This document shows, one piece after another, positions 13,908 to 23,490 of a stretch of 34,853 bases of DNA (positions within the stretch are counted from its first letter, which is position 1; each line of letters starts with the position of its first letter). The position numbers were made by a program, and so were the translations under genes. The DNA comes from Bacteroidia bacterium. GTDB taxonomy: Bacteria > Bacteroidota > Bacteroidia > Cytophagales > JAAEPT01. The DNA lies in the NCBI GenBank assembly GCA_030431525.1, contig JAUIJC010000042.1:1-34853 (forward strand), written 5' to 3'. Under the pieces are notes generated by a model that made no database searches, was not told the DNA's origin, and saw only the letters and a list, made by a program, of their open reading frames with translations.

Positions 13908-15659
13908 CTAAAAATACTGCCCCGACCAAGGCTCCAACTGAATCGTCCGTGAAATATGCGACCATTTGGACTCCGGCCATAATGAAAAAGGGAAATCCCA
14001 GGGACCTTTATAATCCGAGAGATTCACTACAATAAGCAGTTGCTCCTCTGAGGTTCCCCTGAGCCAGCACATGACACGCTTATCGTCTGAAAAATCTGAG
14101 TACAAGAAGTAATTATCATTGACGCACAAGGCATTTGAGGTGGTTCGGAGATGAACTAATTGACTGACATACTGAAACAATGAATGTCGCCATTCATCTT
14201 CCAAACGCTCAAAATTCAGGGCATCGAGTTGCTTGGTGCGATAGTCATTTTGGGAAAAGTCGTGGCGATCAGCGAACTCCTCCCCTGCGAAAATCATCGG
14301 AATCCCAACACAGGTGAGCAACAGGAAAAAGGCCAACTGAATGCGCTCTTTCAAATGGCTGACGCGATACAATCTTAAAAAGTCATAGAGTCGTTCATTG
14401 CCTTCCCCTTCCACATCATGGGAAGTGATGTAAATAACCGCTTGAGCCAAATCCGAAAAACCAGCGCCCAAACGCCGGCAATCAATTATTTTTTTCACCT
14501 CCTCCTCCAAATCATGTAGGGCCACCTGCTCTGTCAAAATCCTTCGGAGGATATGCTTGAAAGGCTCATTCCAAAGCCCATCCAAGCGCTTCTCTTTCAA
14601 CCAAAAGTCGGGTACTCCCAAATCCTCACCGACCACCAAAAACTCATGGAGATCCCCACCAAGCTCCTGCCAATATCTCCGTGTTTCATCTTTGACCAAA
14701 TGAACAAACTGCGGTGAATCAATATTATTAATGCTGTCCAGTCGCAAGCCACTGATGCCATAATCATGCATCCAATGCTTTAAATAATTCAGGAGGTAAT
14801 CCTTGGTACCAAAACCTTTGGAGAAAGTGAAATTCCACAAGTCGCCACCAAAACCCTGTCGGCGTCTTTGCAAGGGATGCCTTACGCCCCAGTGGACAAA
14901 AAATCGGGCGTAGTTGATGTATCGAAGTGAGTTGTGCAGGGCAAAAGCCATCACGGCATCATGGAAAATCCGCAGACCATTTTCATGGCAGGCATGGGCA
15001 AGCATCCTAAACTTGTCTGCACCGCCCAAATCCGCATCAGGTGCAAAATAGTGGGCGGTTCCATAGCCCCATCGGAATTTTTGAGGACTGTGCGCCACAG
15101 GCAATAACTCCAGTGCATTCACCCCCAACTGCGTTAGGTAGGGCATCAAATGACGAATATCATCAAAAGTACCCACTCCAAGCTCCTCCTCATTCTTGGC
15201 CCAACGGGTGGGTAATTCATAAATCACCAAGCGATTATTCGGAACCCTTGCTGAATGCCGAAGAGCGTTTGAATTTCGCTGTTGAATGGAAAAGCCCTTC
15301 CCTATCGTGATTTCCGTGCCCAAAAATCCCTTTTTCACAGCGGGAAAGGGCAAGCGATCAGCCGTCACTTCCGAATTTACTTTGCCCGCGAAAGGGTCGG
15401 TCACATAAACCCATTCCCTGCGTGGCCCCTCAGGAGCATTGTTCCATACCCCAAACCAATAACAGTAGGTTTTACCCACCTCCAACCCCAAGCGTGCGTC
15501 ATCCAAAGCGATGCCCCAAAAATCTCTTGAAAGCTGTTTTAGCGGAACTTGGACAAGGGTTTCCCATCGGTCTTCCTTTAGACTGAAGCGCCCAATGGCC
15601 AAGCGAGGCACTGGCCTTATATATCGAGGGCTTGGAAGAATCAGATAGGACGGTTGCAC
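13908..15659 (-). CDS. GH13 family alpha-glucan enzyme, branching-enzyme-like
   Basis: A 583-residue alpha-amylase-superfamily protein. Residues about 15-95 resemble an N-terminal CBM48-like beta domain, followed by a TIM barrel. Catalytic residues are in place: nucleophile Asp308 in GLRLDSINN, acid/base Glu345 in VVGEDLG and transition-state stabiliser Asp415 in ITSHDVEGEG; GIPMIFAGEEF follows. The usual region I DVVxNH is changed to DAVMAF (Asp234 kept, the Asn-His pair lost), so substrate handling at the -1 subsite is probably altered. A branching, debranching or trehalose-forming role cannot be separated from sequence. The start is GTG at 15659, with no ATG between it and the upstream stop. 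The gene diverges from the ROK kinase. Confidence 0.88.
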   Translation of the reverse strand: MQPSYLILPSPRYIRPVPRLAIGRFSLKEDRWETLVQVPLKQLSRDFWGIALDDARLGLEVGKTYCYWFGVWNNAPEGPRREWVYVTDPFAGKVNSEVTADRLPFPAVKKGFLGTEITIGKGFSIQQRNSNALRHSARVPNNRLVIYELPTRWAKNEEELGVGTFDDIRHLMPYLTQLGVNALELLPVAHSPQKFRWGYGTAHYFAPDADLGGADKFRMLAHACHENGLRIFHDAVMAFALHNSLRYINYARFFVHWGVRHPLQRRRQGFGGDLWNFTFSKGFGTKDYLLNYLKHWMHDYGISGLRLDSINNIDSPQFVHLVKDETRRYWQELGGDLHEFLVVGEDLGVPDFWLKEKRLDGLWNEPFKHILRRILTEQVALHDLEEEVKKIIDCRRLGAGFSDLAQAVIYITSHDVEGEGNERLYDFLRLYRVSHLKERIQLAFFLLLTCVGIPMIFAGEEFADRHDFSQNDYRTKQLDALNFERLEDEWRHSLFQYVSQLVHLRTTSNALCVNDNYFLYSDFSDDKRVMCWLRGTSEEQLLIVVNLSDYKGPWDFPFSLWPESKWSHISRTIQLEPWSGQYF

Positions 15660-15797
15660 GGCTCTTGGCTTTTTACACCTTCTCTTCTAACTTGTACGGA
15701 AGAAAAGCTTTTGTATCATTTTTAGAACAAATTTCATTCGAGCTGGAACAATTGAAAGCTCTTGAGGACGATTTGTTCTCTCTTCAAAAACACTTCA

Positions 15798-16733
15798 ATG
15801 AACAACTTCATAGGAATTGACGTCGGCGGAACAGGCATCAAAGTCGCTTTGGTGGACGAGCAGGGCCAGCTTCACAGAAAAGCCTCTTATAGCATCGACG
15901 ATTTACGCCTGAAAGGTGATTTCCAACATGCCTTTATTGACTGCTTGGTGAATGCCGTCAACACCTTCCCAGAGACGAAAGATGTCGGTTTGGTGTTGCC
16001 AGGCACATTAAGCAAGGACCGTCAATCCACCAAGGAATTGGCTAATATTCCTGAGTTGGACAACTTCCCATTGGTGGAAAAACTTCAGGAAAAACTTCCA
16101 AGCCACCACTTCTCCATTGAGAATGACGCCAACGCCGCAGCCTTGGGAGAATATTATTACACTCCTGGTGAACTTCCAGACGACTTCCTGTTCTTCACCC
16201 TCGGAACGGGTATTGGAAGCGCGGCCGTTCTTGACCGCAAACTATTTGTGGGTGGCAACGGCAATGGCATGGAAGCGGGTCACATCGTTTCCAGCGATGG
16301 AAGAACCACTGAGGACAACATTGGTAAAAACGGGATTTTGGCTTTGGCTAAGGACCTGCTTAAAAGGGACCGCAACAACACCTCCCCGTTACACAAGGTT
16401 AAAAATCTAAGTCCAAAAGACCTTAAGGAAGCCGCCGACAACGGAGATGAACTGGCGCTGGAGGTCTTTGACGAGGTGGGCAAATTCCTTGGCGAATGCA
16501 TCGTTTCCACGGTTCGCATCTTGGATGTAACCCATATCCTGATTGGAGGGGGCATCAGCCCAGCCTTTCCACACATTGAGGCATCGATGCACAAAACCAT
16601 CAAAAACTTCCTGACGCCTTACTACCTTGAGACCATGACCATTGAGCTTGCGGGCTTGGGGAATGACGCTGGGATTTTGGGTGCTGCGGCCTTGGCGCGC
16701 CACGCTGCCCAGACAAATGAACAGGTGGTTTAA
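15798..16733 (+). CDS. ROK family sugar kinase (glucokinase-like)
   Basis: A 311-residue ROK kinase. The phosphate-binding loop IGIDVGGTGIKVALVDE is at the N-terminus, a second loop FFTLGTGIGSAAVLD is central, and EAGHI supplies the sugar-binding Glu and His. The Cys-rich zinc motif found in many ROK kinases is absent, as in polyphosphate/ATP glucokinases, so it may phosphorylate glucose with ATP or polyphosphate; this is not decided here. I start at ATG 15798, next to the phosphate loop. It lies divergently from the GH13 enzyme and upstream of gap, so glucose released from glucan could be fed into glycolysis, though gap has its own promoter. Confidence 0.9.
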   Translation: MNNFIGIDVGGTGIKVALVDEQGQLHRKASYSIDDLRLKGDFQHAFIDCLVNAVNTFPETKDVGLVLPGTLSKDRQSTKELANIPELDNFPLVEKLQEKLPSHHFSIENDANAAALGEYYYTPGELPDDFLFFTLGTGIGSAAVLDRKLFVGGNGNGMEAGHIVSSDGRTTEDNIGKNGILALAKDLLKRDRNNTSPLHKVKNLSPKDLKEAADNGDELALEVFDEVGKFLGECIVSTVRILDVTHILIGGGISPAFPHIEASMHKTIKNFLTPYYLETMTIELAGLGNDAGILGAAALARHAAQTNEQVV

Positions 16734-16805
16734 AAGAATATGGAGTATTGGGCTGTAAACATCGCTTTCACCCATTAATCCATAAAGAATCCACCCCGCT
16801 CAAAC

Positions 16806-16836
16806 TTGGTACTTTGTGCCAAAGAAATTAGTTTTG
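16806..16836 (+). promoter_or_regulatory. Likely gap promoter
   Basis: TTG at 16806-16808 (within CTTG) and TAGTTTTG at 16829-16836, spacer 20, fit the Bacteroidota -33/-7 pattern with a perfect -7 word. The start codon follows 47 bp later after an A-rich leader (AAAAAGAGAAAAA) instead of a Shine-Dalgarno sequence. Confidence 0.6.
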
Positions 16837-16844
16837 CCACTTGA

Positions 16845-17882
<1,038 letters not shown>

Positions 17883-17910
17883 TCACTCGCCCGTTAGGGC
17901 TTGACATAAG

Positions 17911-17945
17911 AAAGGCTGTCTCCATTGCAGAGACAGTCTTTTTTT
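17911..17945 (+). terminator. gap intrinsic terminator
   Basis: AAGGCTGTCTC pairs with GAGACAGTCTT around a CATTGCA loop, followed by seven T. It starts 28 bp after the gap stop. The element at 18672-18709 is nearly the same sequence, loop included. Confidence 0.9.
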
Positions 17946-17970
17946 ATGTTTTTGAGCATATTCAAAAGCA

Positions 17971-18432
17971 TCAAAGCCTTGGCTTTGATAGACTTCTATC
18001 ATAAAGAATAATACTACCAGCAACAGCAACATTTAGACTTTTCACAGAATTAAACTTTACTAATAAATGCGCTTTTTCAATGGCTACTTTAGTAAGTCCA
18101 TGATCCTCCGCACCCAACAAATAAACACATCGCTTCGGATGGTGAAAGGCTTCCAAATCCTGTGCTTCCTCTGTCATTTCGACTCCTACAATCCGAGCCC
18201 CTTTAGGCAAATGGTCATAAAAATCATCAAAATCCTTGTAGTGAAAATATGGTATGCTTTTAACAGCCTTATGGGTGTCACAAGATTGACTTTCATATCG
18301 ATGACCAATAGTAAAAATAAAGCTTGCTCCCATATTCTGAGCAGTTCGCCATAAGGTCCCTAAATTTTCTGGTGTTTTGCCATTTTGGATTCCTATCCCA
18401 AAATACTCCGTTGTAAAATTATCAGTACTCAT
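17971..18432 (-). CDS. TrmH (SpoU) family RNA methyltransferase
   Basis: A 153-residue SPOUT methyltransferase made of the catalytic domain only. The three TrmH motifs are present: TPENLGTLWRTAQNMGA with the catalytic Arg, LLGAEDHGL for AdoMet binding, and SLNVAVAGSIILYDR in the knotted C-terminus. It should 2'-O-methylate a ribose in tRNA or rRNA using AdoMet. It lacks the N-terminal substrate-binding domain of RlmB, so TrmL-like or TrmH-like tRNA targets are more likely, but the site is not predictable. It is leftward and apparently monocistronic. A second family member is at 23491. Confidence 0.92.
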   Translation of the reverse strand: MSTDNFTTEYFGIGIQNGKTPENLGTLWRTAQNMGASFIFTIGHRYESQSCDTHKAVKSIPYFHYKDFDDFYDHLPKGARIVGVEMTEEAQDLEAFHHPKRCVYLLGAEDHGLTKVAIEKAHLLVKFNSVKSLNVAVAGSIILYDRSLSKPRL

Positions 18433-18671
18433 AGTTCATAAAAATAACCAATTTAAATCGCATAACGACAGTATGCTTTATACACATACCATAATGACAA
18501 TTCACTGATTTGGTACATTGAAGTAACTGAAGCATGGGAATCCAGACAGTTCTTATTTGATCTCCCTTCAAACACTTATTTTATTAGTCTTCAAGTGAAC
18601 AATAAGGTGTTGGAAACAAAGAGAATTGTCAAGCAGTAAGCTCTAAACCTCCAAACTCTCTCTTGCTAGAG

Positions 18672-18709
18672 AAAAAAGGCTATCTCCAATGCAGAGACAG
18701 CCTTTTTTT
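18672..18709. terminator. Terminator, near-duplicate of gap terminator
   Basis: AAAAGGCTATCTC pairs with GAGACAGCCTTTT around a CAATGCA loop, with A and T runs on both sides, so it works in either direction. It lies in the 413-bp gap 18433-18845 between the methyltransferase and murF; murF reads leftward toward it. The rest of that gap holds the degenerate inverted repeat at 18742 and no gene I can see. Confidence 0.8.
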
Positions 18710-18741
18710 GATTTTATATTTTTAAAAACCACCCGCCATTG

Positions 18742-18827
18742 ACCATGATTTCTGGGATTTTTAGGATGACTAGGATTGCAGATAATGGCTGAATCCTATC
18801 CATCAATTAATCCTCAAAAATCAAGGT
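18742..18827. repeat. Degenerate 36-nt inverted repeat
   Basis: The arm 18742-18777 (ACCATGATTTCTGGGATTTT then AGGATGACTAGGATT) and the inverse of 18792-18827 agree at most positions, around a 14-bp centre. The GATT/GGATT-rich arms are of a type I associate with Bacteroidota intergenic repeats. It directly follows the murF stop. Confidence 0.6.
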
Positions 18828-18845
18828 ACTGACAAGAAATTACCC

Positions 18846-20126
18846 TCAGTCAAACAACTTCTCCAAGCTCATCCCCCGCGATCCCTTCACCAATACAAAT
18901 CCATCCTCCACAGGGGTCAACTTTAAGTAATTTTCCAACTCCTCAGTAGTTTGGAAATAGGCCAGATTACAGCCTCCCTCCTTTGCGTTAAAGAACTCCT
19001 TGCCGACAAAAATGGCACGCTCAAAGGCACAGGCCTTCACTTGGTCGATCAATTCCTTGTGGGCCTCCTCACTTTCCTTACCAAGCTCAAACATATCTCC
19101 TAGAATGACTGTTTTCGGACCTCCCTGCATCTCGGCAAAGGTTTCCACGGCCACCTTCATGGAAGAAGGGTTGGCGTTATAGGCATCCAAAATGATGGTC
19201 GCCTTGCCTTTTTTCAGAATCTGCGAACGGTTGTTAGCAGGGACATATTCCTCTATGGCCTTGAGAGCATCAGCCTCTGGCACCTCAAAATATTTACCGG
19301 CACAAAGCGCCGCCGCGATGTTCTCGAAGTTATAGCTACCAATCAAATGGGTATGCACGGTGGTTCCGTTCTCACCAAGAAAAGTGACAAATGGCGAACC
19401 TGAGATCAAAGTTGGTTTGCAAAACGCTCCCTCGGAAAGGTAATACACCACTCGCTCTCCAAATCGAATCGCCATACGGCTGAGATGCTCATTGGTGCCA
19501 TTGATAAACGGCGTGCCACCATTCTCCAACAAATGCAGATATAGCTCACTCTTGGTTCTTGCCACGCCCTCAAAACTCCCAAAGCCTTCCAAATGCGCCC
19601 GACCAATATTAGTGATGATACCGTAGTCAGGTTCGGCAATTGCGCATAACTCAGCAATATCACCTGGTTTATTAGCTCCCATTTCCACTACGGCAAACTC
19701 CGTGTCTTTCCCTATGGAAAGAAGCGTCAAGGGTACACCAATATGGTTATTCAAGTTTCCTTCGGTGGCCTTGACCACAAACTTTTTGGCCAAGACCTCC
19801 CGCAACAATTCCTTGGTTGTGGTTTTTCCATTGCTACCTGTAATGCCCAACACAGGGAATTCAAAGGTGTGACGATGGTGATTGGCCAAAGCTTGCAAGG
19901 CTTTTAGTACATCCTCCACCAACAGAAAACGCTCGTCTTTTACCACCTCTGGATCATCCACTACCGCATATCGAGCACCCTTCTCCAGCGCGTCCTTGGC
20001 AAACTGGTTGCCGTCAAAATTGCCGCCCTTAAGGGCAAAAAAGATGGAATCAGTGGTCACCTTGCGGGTATCTGTGCATACCACAGGGAATTGCTGGTAG
20101 TAGGAATAAAGTTCGGCAATGGTCAT
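18846..20126 (-). CDS. murF: UDP-N-acetylmuramoyl-tripeptide--D-alanyl-D-alanine ligase
   Basis: A 426-residue Mur ligase. MurF adds D-Ala-D-Ala to UDP-MurNAc-tripeptide in the cytoplasm, the last soluble step of the peptidoglycan precursor. The N-terminal domain carries CTDTRKVTTDSIFFALKGGNFDGNQFA in the MurF style, the ATP loop GITGSNGKTTTKE lies near residues 94-106, and the central domain has VVEMGANKPGDIAELCAIAEPDYGIITNIGRAHLEGFGS, with the conserved Glu and His. NNRSQIL, then DAYNANPSSM, in the C-terminal domain, is diagnostic of MurF. It is not in a dcw cluster here and stands alone, which is common in this phylum. Confidence 0.96.
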   Translation of the reverse strand: MTIAELYSYYQQFPVVCTDTRKVTTDSIFFALKGGNFDGNQFAKDALEKGARYAVVDDPEVVKDERFLLVEDVLKALQALANHHRHTFEFPVLGITGSNGKTTTKELLREVLAKKFVVKATEGNLNNHIGVPLTLLSIGKDTEFAVVEMGANKPGDIAELCAIAEPDYGIITNIGRAHLEGFGSFEGVARTKSELYLHLLENGGTPFINGTNEHLSRMAIRFGERVVYYLSEGAFCKPTLISGSPFVTFLGENGTTVHTHLIGSYNFENIAAALCAGKYFEVPEADALKAIEEYVPANNRSQILKKGKATIILDAYNANPSSMKVAVETFAEMQGGPKTVILGDMFELGKESEEAHKELIDQVKACAFERAIFVGKEFFNAKEGGCNLAYFQTTEELENYLKLTPVEDGFVLVKGSRGMSLEKLFD

Positions 20127-20226
20127 AACGAGGAAAATTGGCGTGAAAACTTGCTAAAGAAACGTCGAAAGAAACAAAAAAAAGACATTCGTTCGTTTCT
20201 TAAAAAAGTTTAAACCCAAAATCGCT

Positions 20227-21129
20227 GTGATTGTAACCAGAATTATTGGCTGGAAGGAAACATTTAAGCTCGTTTGGAAGGACATTGTGTATTCGGGCTT
20301 AGTGGCTTTTGTGGTCTGGGCGGTCATCCGCTACTACGACGTCCATGAATGGGCCATCGATTTTGCCCCTATCGGCATCTTGGGTTCTGCCCTTGCCATT
20401 TTCTTGGCCTTCCGAAACAACTCGGCTTACGACCGCTGGTGGGAGGCACGAAAAATCTGGGGAACATTGGTGAACTGGAGCCGTACCTACGCCCGCCTAC
20501 TCATTTCTATCCCAAGCGAAGATTACGAAGACCGACAGCTGATCCGACAAATCGTAAATCGTCATGTAGCTTTTGTCCATGCCCTGCGTTTTCACTTGCG
20601 TCATCAGGATAGTTGGCAACGACTAAAACCCCACCTGACTGAAGAGGAGTATGAAGAATTAATTCATAAAAAGAACAAGCCTAACCACTTGTTGTATCTC
20701 TCAGCGCAGCAAATTCAGGAAAACAAACACATCCGAGCCGTCCGAAAATTCCAGTTGGATCAGGCGCTATCCGAATTTTCCAACCACCAAGGCGCCTGTG
20801 AACGGATTAAGAACACGCCCATGCCTCGCCAGTACGAAGCCATGACCAAGTTCTTCACACGCATATTCACCTTGATTCTTCCTCTTGGTTTGTTTGGACT
20901 CTTTGAATATGGCCAATATTGGATGACCATTCCATTGACAGTAATCATTGCTGGCGCCTTTATCACTATCGAAAAAACAGGTGCCGCCATCGAGGATCCC
21001 TTTGAGAATACCACCCATGATATTCCTTTGACCTCGCTTTGCAACACCATTGAGCGTGATCTTAAGGAGCAATTGGGTGATAACAAACTGCCTCCAAAAA
21101 TGCAGGTGGTACATGGGTTCCTTTATTAG
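20227..21129 (+). CDS. Bestrophin family ion channel protein
   Basis: A 300-residue membrane protein of the bestrophin/YneE family. Two hydrophobic segments near the N-terminus (IVYSGLVAFVVWAVI and FAPIGILGSALAIFLAFR) are followed by the signature FRNNSAYDRWWEARKIWG; a second hydrophobic hairpin lies around residues 215-245 (FTLILPLGLFGLFEYGQYWMTIPLTVIIAGAF), followed by IEDPFEN. Bacterial homologues form pentameric channels, reported as cation-selective in the studied case. The start is GTG at 20227 because no suitable ATG precedes the first membrane segment. The gene diverges from murF and is followed by a large palindrome. Ion and role here are unknown. Confidence 0.92.
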   Translation: MIVTRIIGWKETFKLVWKDIVYSGLVAFVVWAVIRYYDVHEWAIDFAPIGILGSALAIFLAFRNNSAYDRWWEARKIWGTLVNWSRTYARLLISIPSEDYEDRQLIRQIVNRHVAFVHALRFHLRHQDSWQRLKPHLTEEEYEELIHKKNKPNHLLYLSAQQIQENKHIRAVRKFQLDQALSEFSNHQGACERIKNTPMPRQYEAMTKFFTRIFTLILPLGLFGLFEYGQYWMTIPLTVIIAGAFITIEKTGAAIEDPFENTTHDIPLTSLCNTIERDLKEQLGDNKLPPKMQVVHGFLY

Positions 21130-21177
21130 AAGGAAAAGGTTTTATCACATTAAGCGTATCAAGCTATTTTTGTGGTC

Positions 21178-21227
21178 AACCCCACCTCTGTCCTCCCCTT
21201 GGATAAGGGGAGGACAGAGGTGGGGTT
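21178..21227. repeat. 23-bp perfect inverted repeat
   Basis: Perfect 23-nt arms at 21178-21200 and 21205-21227 around a GGAT loop; the arm begins AACCCCACCTCTGTCC. No T run follows, so it is not a typical terminator. I recall similar CCTCCCCTT palindromes from other bacterial genomes, but cannot verify this here. Confidence 0.85.
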
Positions 21228-21263
21228 GAATTTTAAGTACTTAGAGAAACTCTATTACTCCCC

Positions 21264-21635
21264 ATGAATTCCTTCATCCAATTCACCCTCACCGAAAAGC
21301 CTGAGCTTTCCTTCCAACAACCTGATGTATCGGGCATCAAACAGGAATTCCCTCAGTTGACCACCTTTGATTTGGATAACCACTCAGAGGAAATGATTGT
21401 GGGCTACGCCCAAAAACTCATGGACGAATCAAAAAAGGTCGTTTTTTATATCAAGGCCTCAGAGGTTTCGAGCCAAGGCGGACTTATGAAACTCTTGAGC
21501 CGATTGGTAAGGAAGAAAAAGAGTGCGCTTTTAATCCTTGAAGGGAAAAATGCTTTGGCCGAAAAAATGGGAAAGGCCGTGCAATTCCACCAAGGAAATC
21601 CTGAAAAGCAATTACTGACAGACTTTCTGGGGTAA
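21264..21635 (+). CDS. Hypothetical protein
   Basis: A 123-residue soluble protein I cannot name. It shows an alternating strand-helix pattern: EMIVGYAQKLMDESKKVVFYIKASEV, then LMKLLSRLVRKKKSALLILEGKN, which resembles a small Rossmann-like alpha/beta fold. There are no Cys residues or obvious catalytic motif. The positively charged RLVRKKKS patch might bind nucleic acid or lipid, but that is speculation. It converges with the nitrilase gene, with four bases between the stop codons, and follows the large palindrome. Confidence 0.65.
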   Translation: MNSFIQFTLTEKPELSFQQPDVSGIKQEFPQLTTFDLDNHSEEMIVGYAQKLMDESKKVVFYIKASEVSSQGGLMKLLSRLVRKKKSALLILEGKNALAEKMGKAVQFHQGNPEKQLLTDFLG

Positions 21636-21639
21636 AGGA

Positions 21640-22416
21640 CTATTCCAAACGGAATTGGTCGGCATCCAAATAAGCAGGAAACTTGGCTCTGAATTCAGTC
21701 AGTTGCTCCATGTTAATTTCTGTCGTGATAAGCTCCTCCCTACTTTTCCCCTCATAAATAAGCTCCCCTTTTGGACCGATTACCTGAGAGTCGCCAGCAT
21801 AAGCAATTCCTTGTCCATCCTCGCCAATGCGGTTCACGCCTACCACGTAACTCAAATTTTCAATAGCACGTGCCTTCAGCAAAGTATTCCAAGCATCCCT
21901 ACGGGCAGCAGGCCAATTGGCCACACAAATCAATAGGTCGTAGGCCAAGCCTTCCTGCTTCGCTGTATTCCTCAACCACACGGGGAATCGCAAATCATAG
22001 CAAACCACTGGGCATATCTTCCAACCCTTCCATTCCTTAATCAAACGATTTGCACCCGCCGAATAGGTCTTGTCCTCCTCAGCCATTCGAAACAAATGCC
22101 GTTTGTCATAAAAATCAAATTGGCCATTGGGCTCTACCCAATACAGACGATTAAAATATTTCCCGTCTTCCCTAACAATAAAACTTCCAATCAAAACCGC
22201 ATCAAGTCCTTTCGCTTGCGCTTTCATCCACGCCAAGGTCTCACCCTGTTCTTCCTCAAAGAGATCCTCTGCCCGCATGCTAAAGCCCGTAGTAAACATT
22301 TCAGGCAACACCACTAAATCCGATGCCTCTGCTTGAGCCAGCTTGACTTGCAGCTGTTGACGGTTCTCTTGGGAGTTTTCCCAGCTAAGTGAGGTCTGAA
22401 CAGTCGTAATTCGCAT
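21640..22416 (-). CDS. Nitrilase superfamily omega-amidase, YafV-like
   Basis: A 258-residue carbon-nitrogen hydrolase. The catalytic triad is visible: Glu39 in VVLPEMFTTGFSM, Lys105 in FYDKRHLF and Cys139 in PVVCYDLRFPVWLRN. The MFTTGFSM and CYDLRFP contexts match the YafV/Nit2 branch, which hydrolyses alpha-ketoglutaramate or related omega-amides to the keto acid and ammonia and thereby repairs or salvages transamination by-products. It is cytoplasmic and full length. It has a candidate promoter at 22445-22475 and no operon partner, and it converges with the orphan gene at 21264-21635. Confidence 0.94.
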   Translation of the reverse strand: MRITTVQTSLSWENSQENRQQLQVKLAQAEASDLVVLPEMFTTGFSMRAEDLFEEEQGETLAWMKAQAKGLDAVLIGSFIVREDGKYFNRLYWVEPNGQFDFYDKRHLFRMAEEDKTYSAGANRLIKEWKGWKICPVVCYDLRFPVWLRNTAKQEGLAYDLLICVANWPAARRDAWNTLLKARAIENLSYVVGVNRIGEDGQGIAYAGDSQVIGPKGELIYEGKSREELITTEINMEQLTEFRAKFPAYLDADQFRLE

Positions 22417-22444
22417 ACAAATGGATTGGTTTGAAGGAGTAGTA

Positions 22445-22475
22445 CAAACTTAGAGGAAACGACAAGCTTGGCGAA
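22445..22475 (-). promoter_or_regulatory. Candidate promoter of the omega-amidase gene
   Basis: On the - strand TAAGTTTG (22452-22445) fits the -7 consensus exactly and TTCG (22475-22472) lies 19 bp upstream, one mismatch from TTTG. The start codon is about 29 bp downstream. Confidence 0.5.
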
Positions 22476-22579
22476 GATTTTTATAGAAAGAACTGTCGAT
22501 ACTGAAGCACTTGGGCATCCTCTACTTTTCTATTCCATCTTGAATGAATTGGTCTATATTTGAGCAAAAGCCCTCAATT

Positions 22580-23443
22580 ATGTCCTCAAAATCTGCCATA
22601 CGGACCGCCCTGTTCAGCATTATTGGAAGTGCGGTGCTTGCGGTGATTAAGGGACTTACTGGCATTTTGGGAAATTCCTATGCCTTGATAGCGGATGCTA
22701 TTGAATCCACCACAGACATTTTTTCCTCAATTTTGGTATTGATAGGGCTTAAATACTCTTCTCGTCCAGCGGACGAAAACCACCCTTATGGCCACGGCAA
22801 GGCCGAAGCATTAGTCACTTTTATGATCGTCGCTTTCTTGGTAGGCTCGGCAGGCATTATCGTTTACCAAAGCATCGAAAACCTTCAGACCCCGCACGAA
22901 CTCCCAAAACCCTTTACACTATATGTGTTGGGTGGCATCATCCTTTTCAAGGAGTTTTCCTACCAATATGTCCGAAGAAAGGGTAAAGAAGCCAACAGCA
23001 CCTCTTTGCAGGCCGATGCCGTTCACCATCGCGCTGATGCTATCACCAGCTTGGCGGCATTCATTGGAATTTCCATCGCCCTGATTGGCGGAAAAGGCTA
23101 TGAAGTTGCCGACGATTGGGCAGCTCTTCTTGCCGCTGCGGTCATCCTTTTCAATGCCTACAACATCTTCCGTCCTGCCTTGGCCGAAATCATGGATGAA
23201 CACCTCTATGATGAGGAGGTCACCAAGATTCGGGAAATCGCTAAAACAGTGAAGGGCGTACGCAACACCGAAAAATGCCTGATAAGGAAGGCCGGCATGA
23301 AATATTTGGTGGATTTACACGCCCGCGTTGATGGGAACATCACCGTTTATGAGGGCCATGACATCTCCCATAGGCTCAAGGACTGTCTTATGAAACAAAT
23401 GCCCGAGCTGGCCGACGTACTGGTGCATATTGAACCTGAATAA
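22580..23443 (+). CDS. Cation diffusion facilitator (CDF) transporter
   Basis: A 287-residue CDF antiporter exporting divalent metals such as Zn, Fe or Co in exchange for protons. Six membrane segments are predicted; metal-site motifs are in TM2 (ALIADAIESTTDIFSS, with Asp residues four and more apart) and TM5 (ADAVHHRADAITS, the HxxxD arrangement). The HPYGHGKAE loop is a family marker, and the cytoplasmic C-terminal domain (VRNTEKCLIRKAGMKYLVDLHARVDGNITVYEGHDIS) has the usual metallochaperone-like fold. I choose ATG 22580; an ATG at 22544 would add 12 residues. Genes at 23491 and 24030 follow closely in the same direction. Confidence 0.93.
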   Translation: MSSKSAIRTALFSIIGSAVLAVIKGLTGILGNSYALIADAIESTTDIFSSILVLIGLKYSSRPADENHPYGHGKAEALVTFMIVAFLVGSAGIIVYQSIENLQTPHELPKPFTLYVLGGIILFKEFSYQYVRRKGKEANSTSLQADAVHHRADAITSLAAFIGISIALIGGKGYEVADDWAALLAAAVILFNAYNIFRPALAEIMDEHLYDEEVTKIREIAKTVKGVRNTEKCLIRKAGMKYLVDLHARVDGNITVYEGHDISHRLKDCLMKQMPELADVLVHIEPE

Positions 23444-23490
23444 GGTATTTTTGCTGCCCCAAAGATATTCTCACTACTACCTCCCTATTA

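Noticed and set aside
18433-18671. tRNA or other structured RNA in the methyltransferase-murF gap
   Set aside because: Read for cloverleaf arms and T-loop sequence; none found apart from the terminator.
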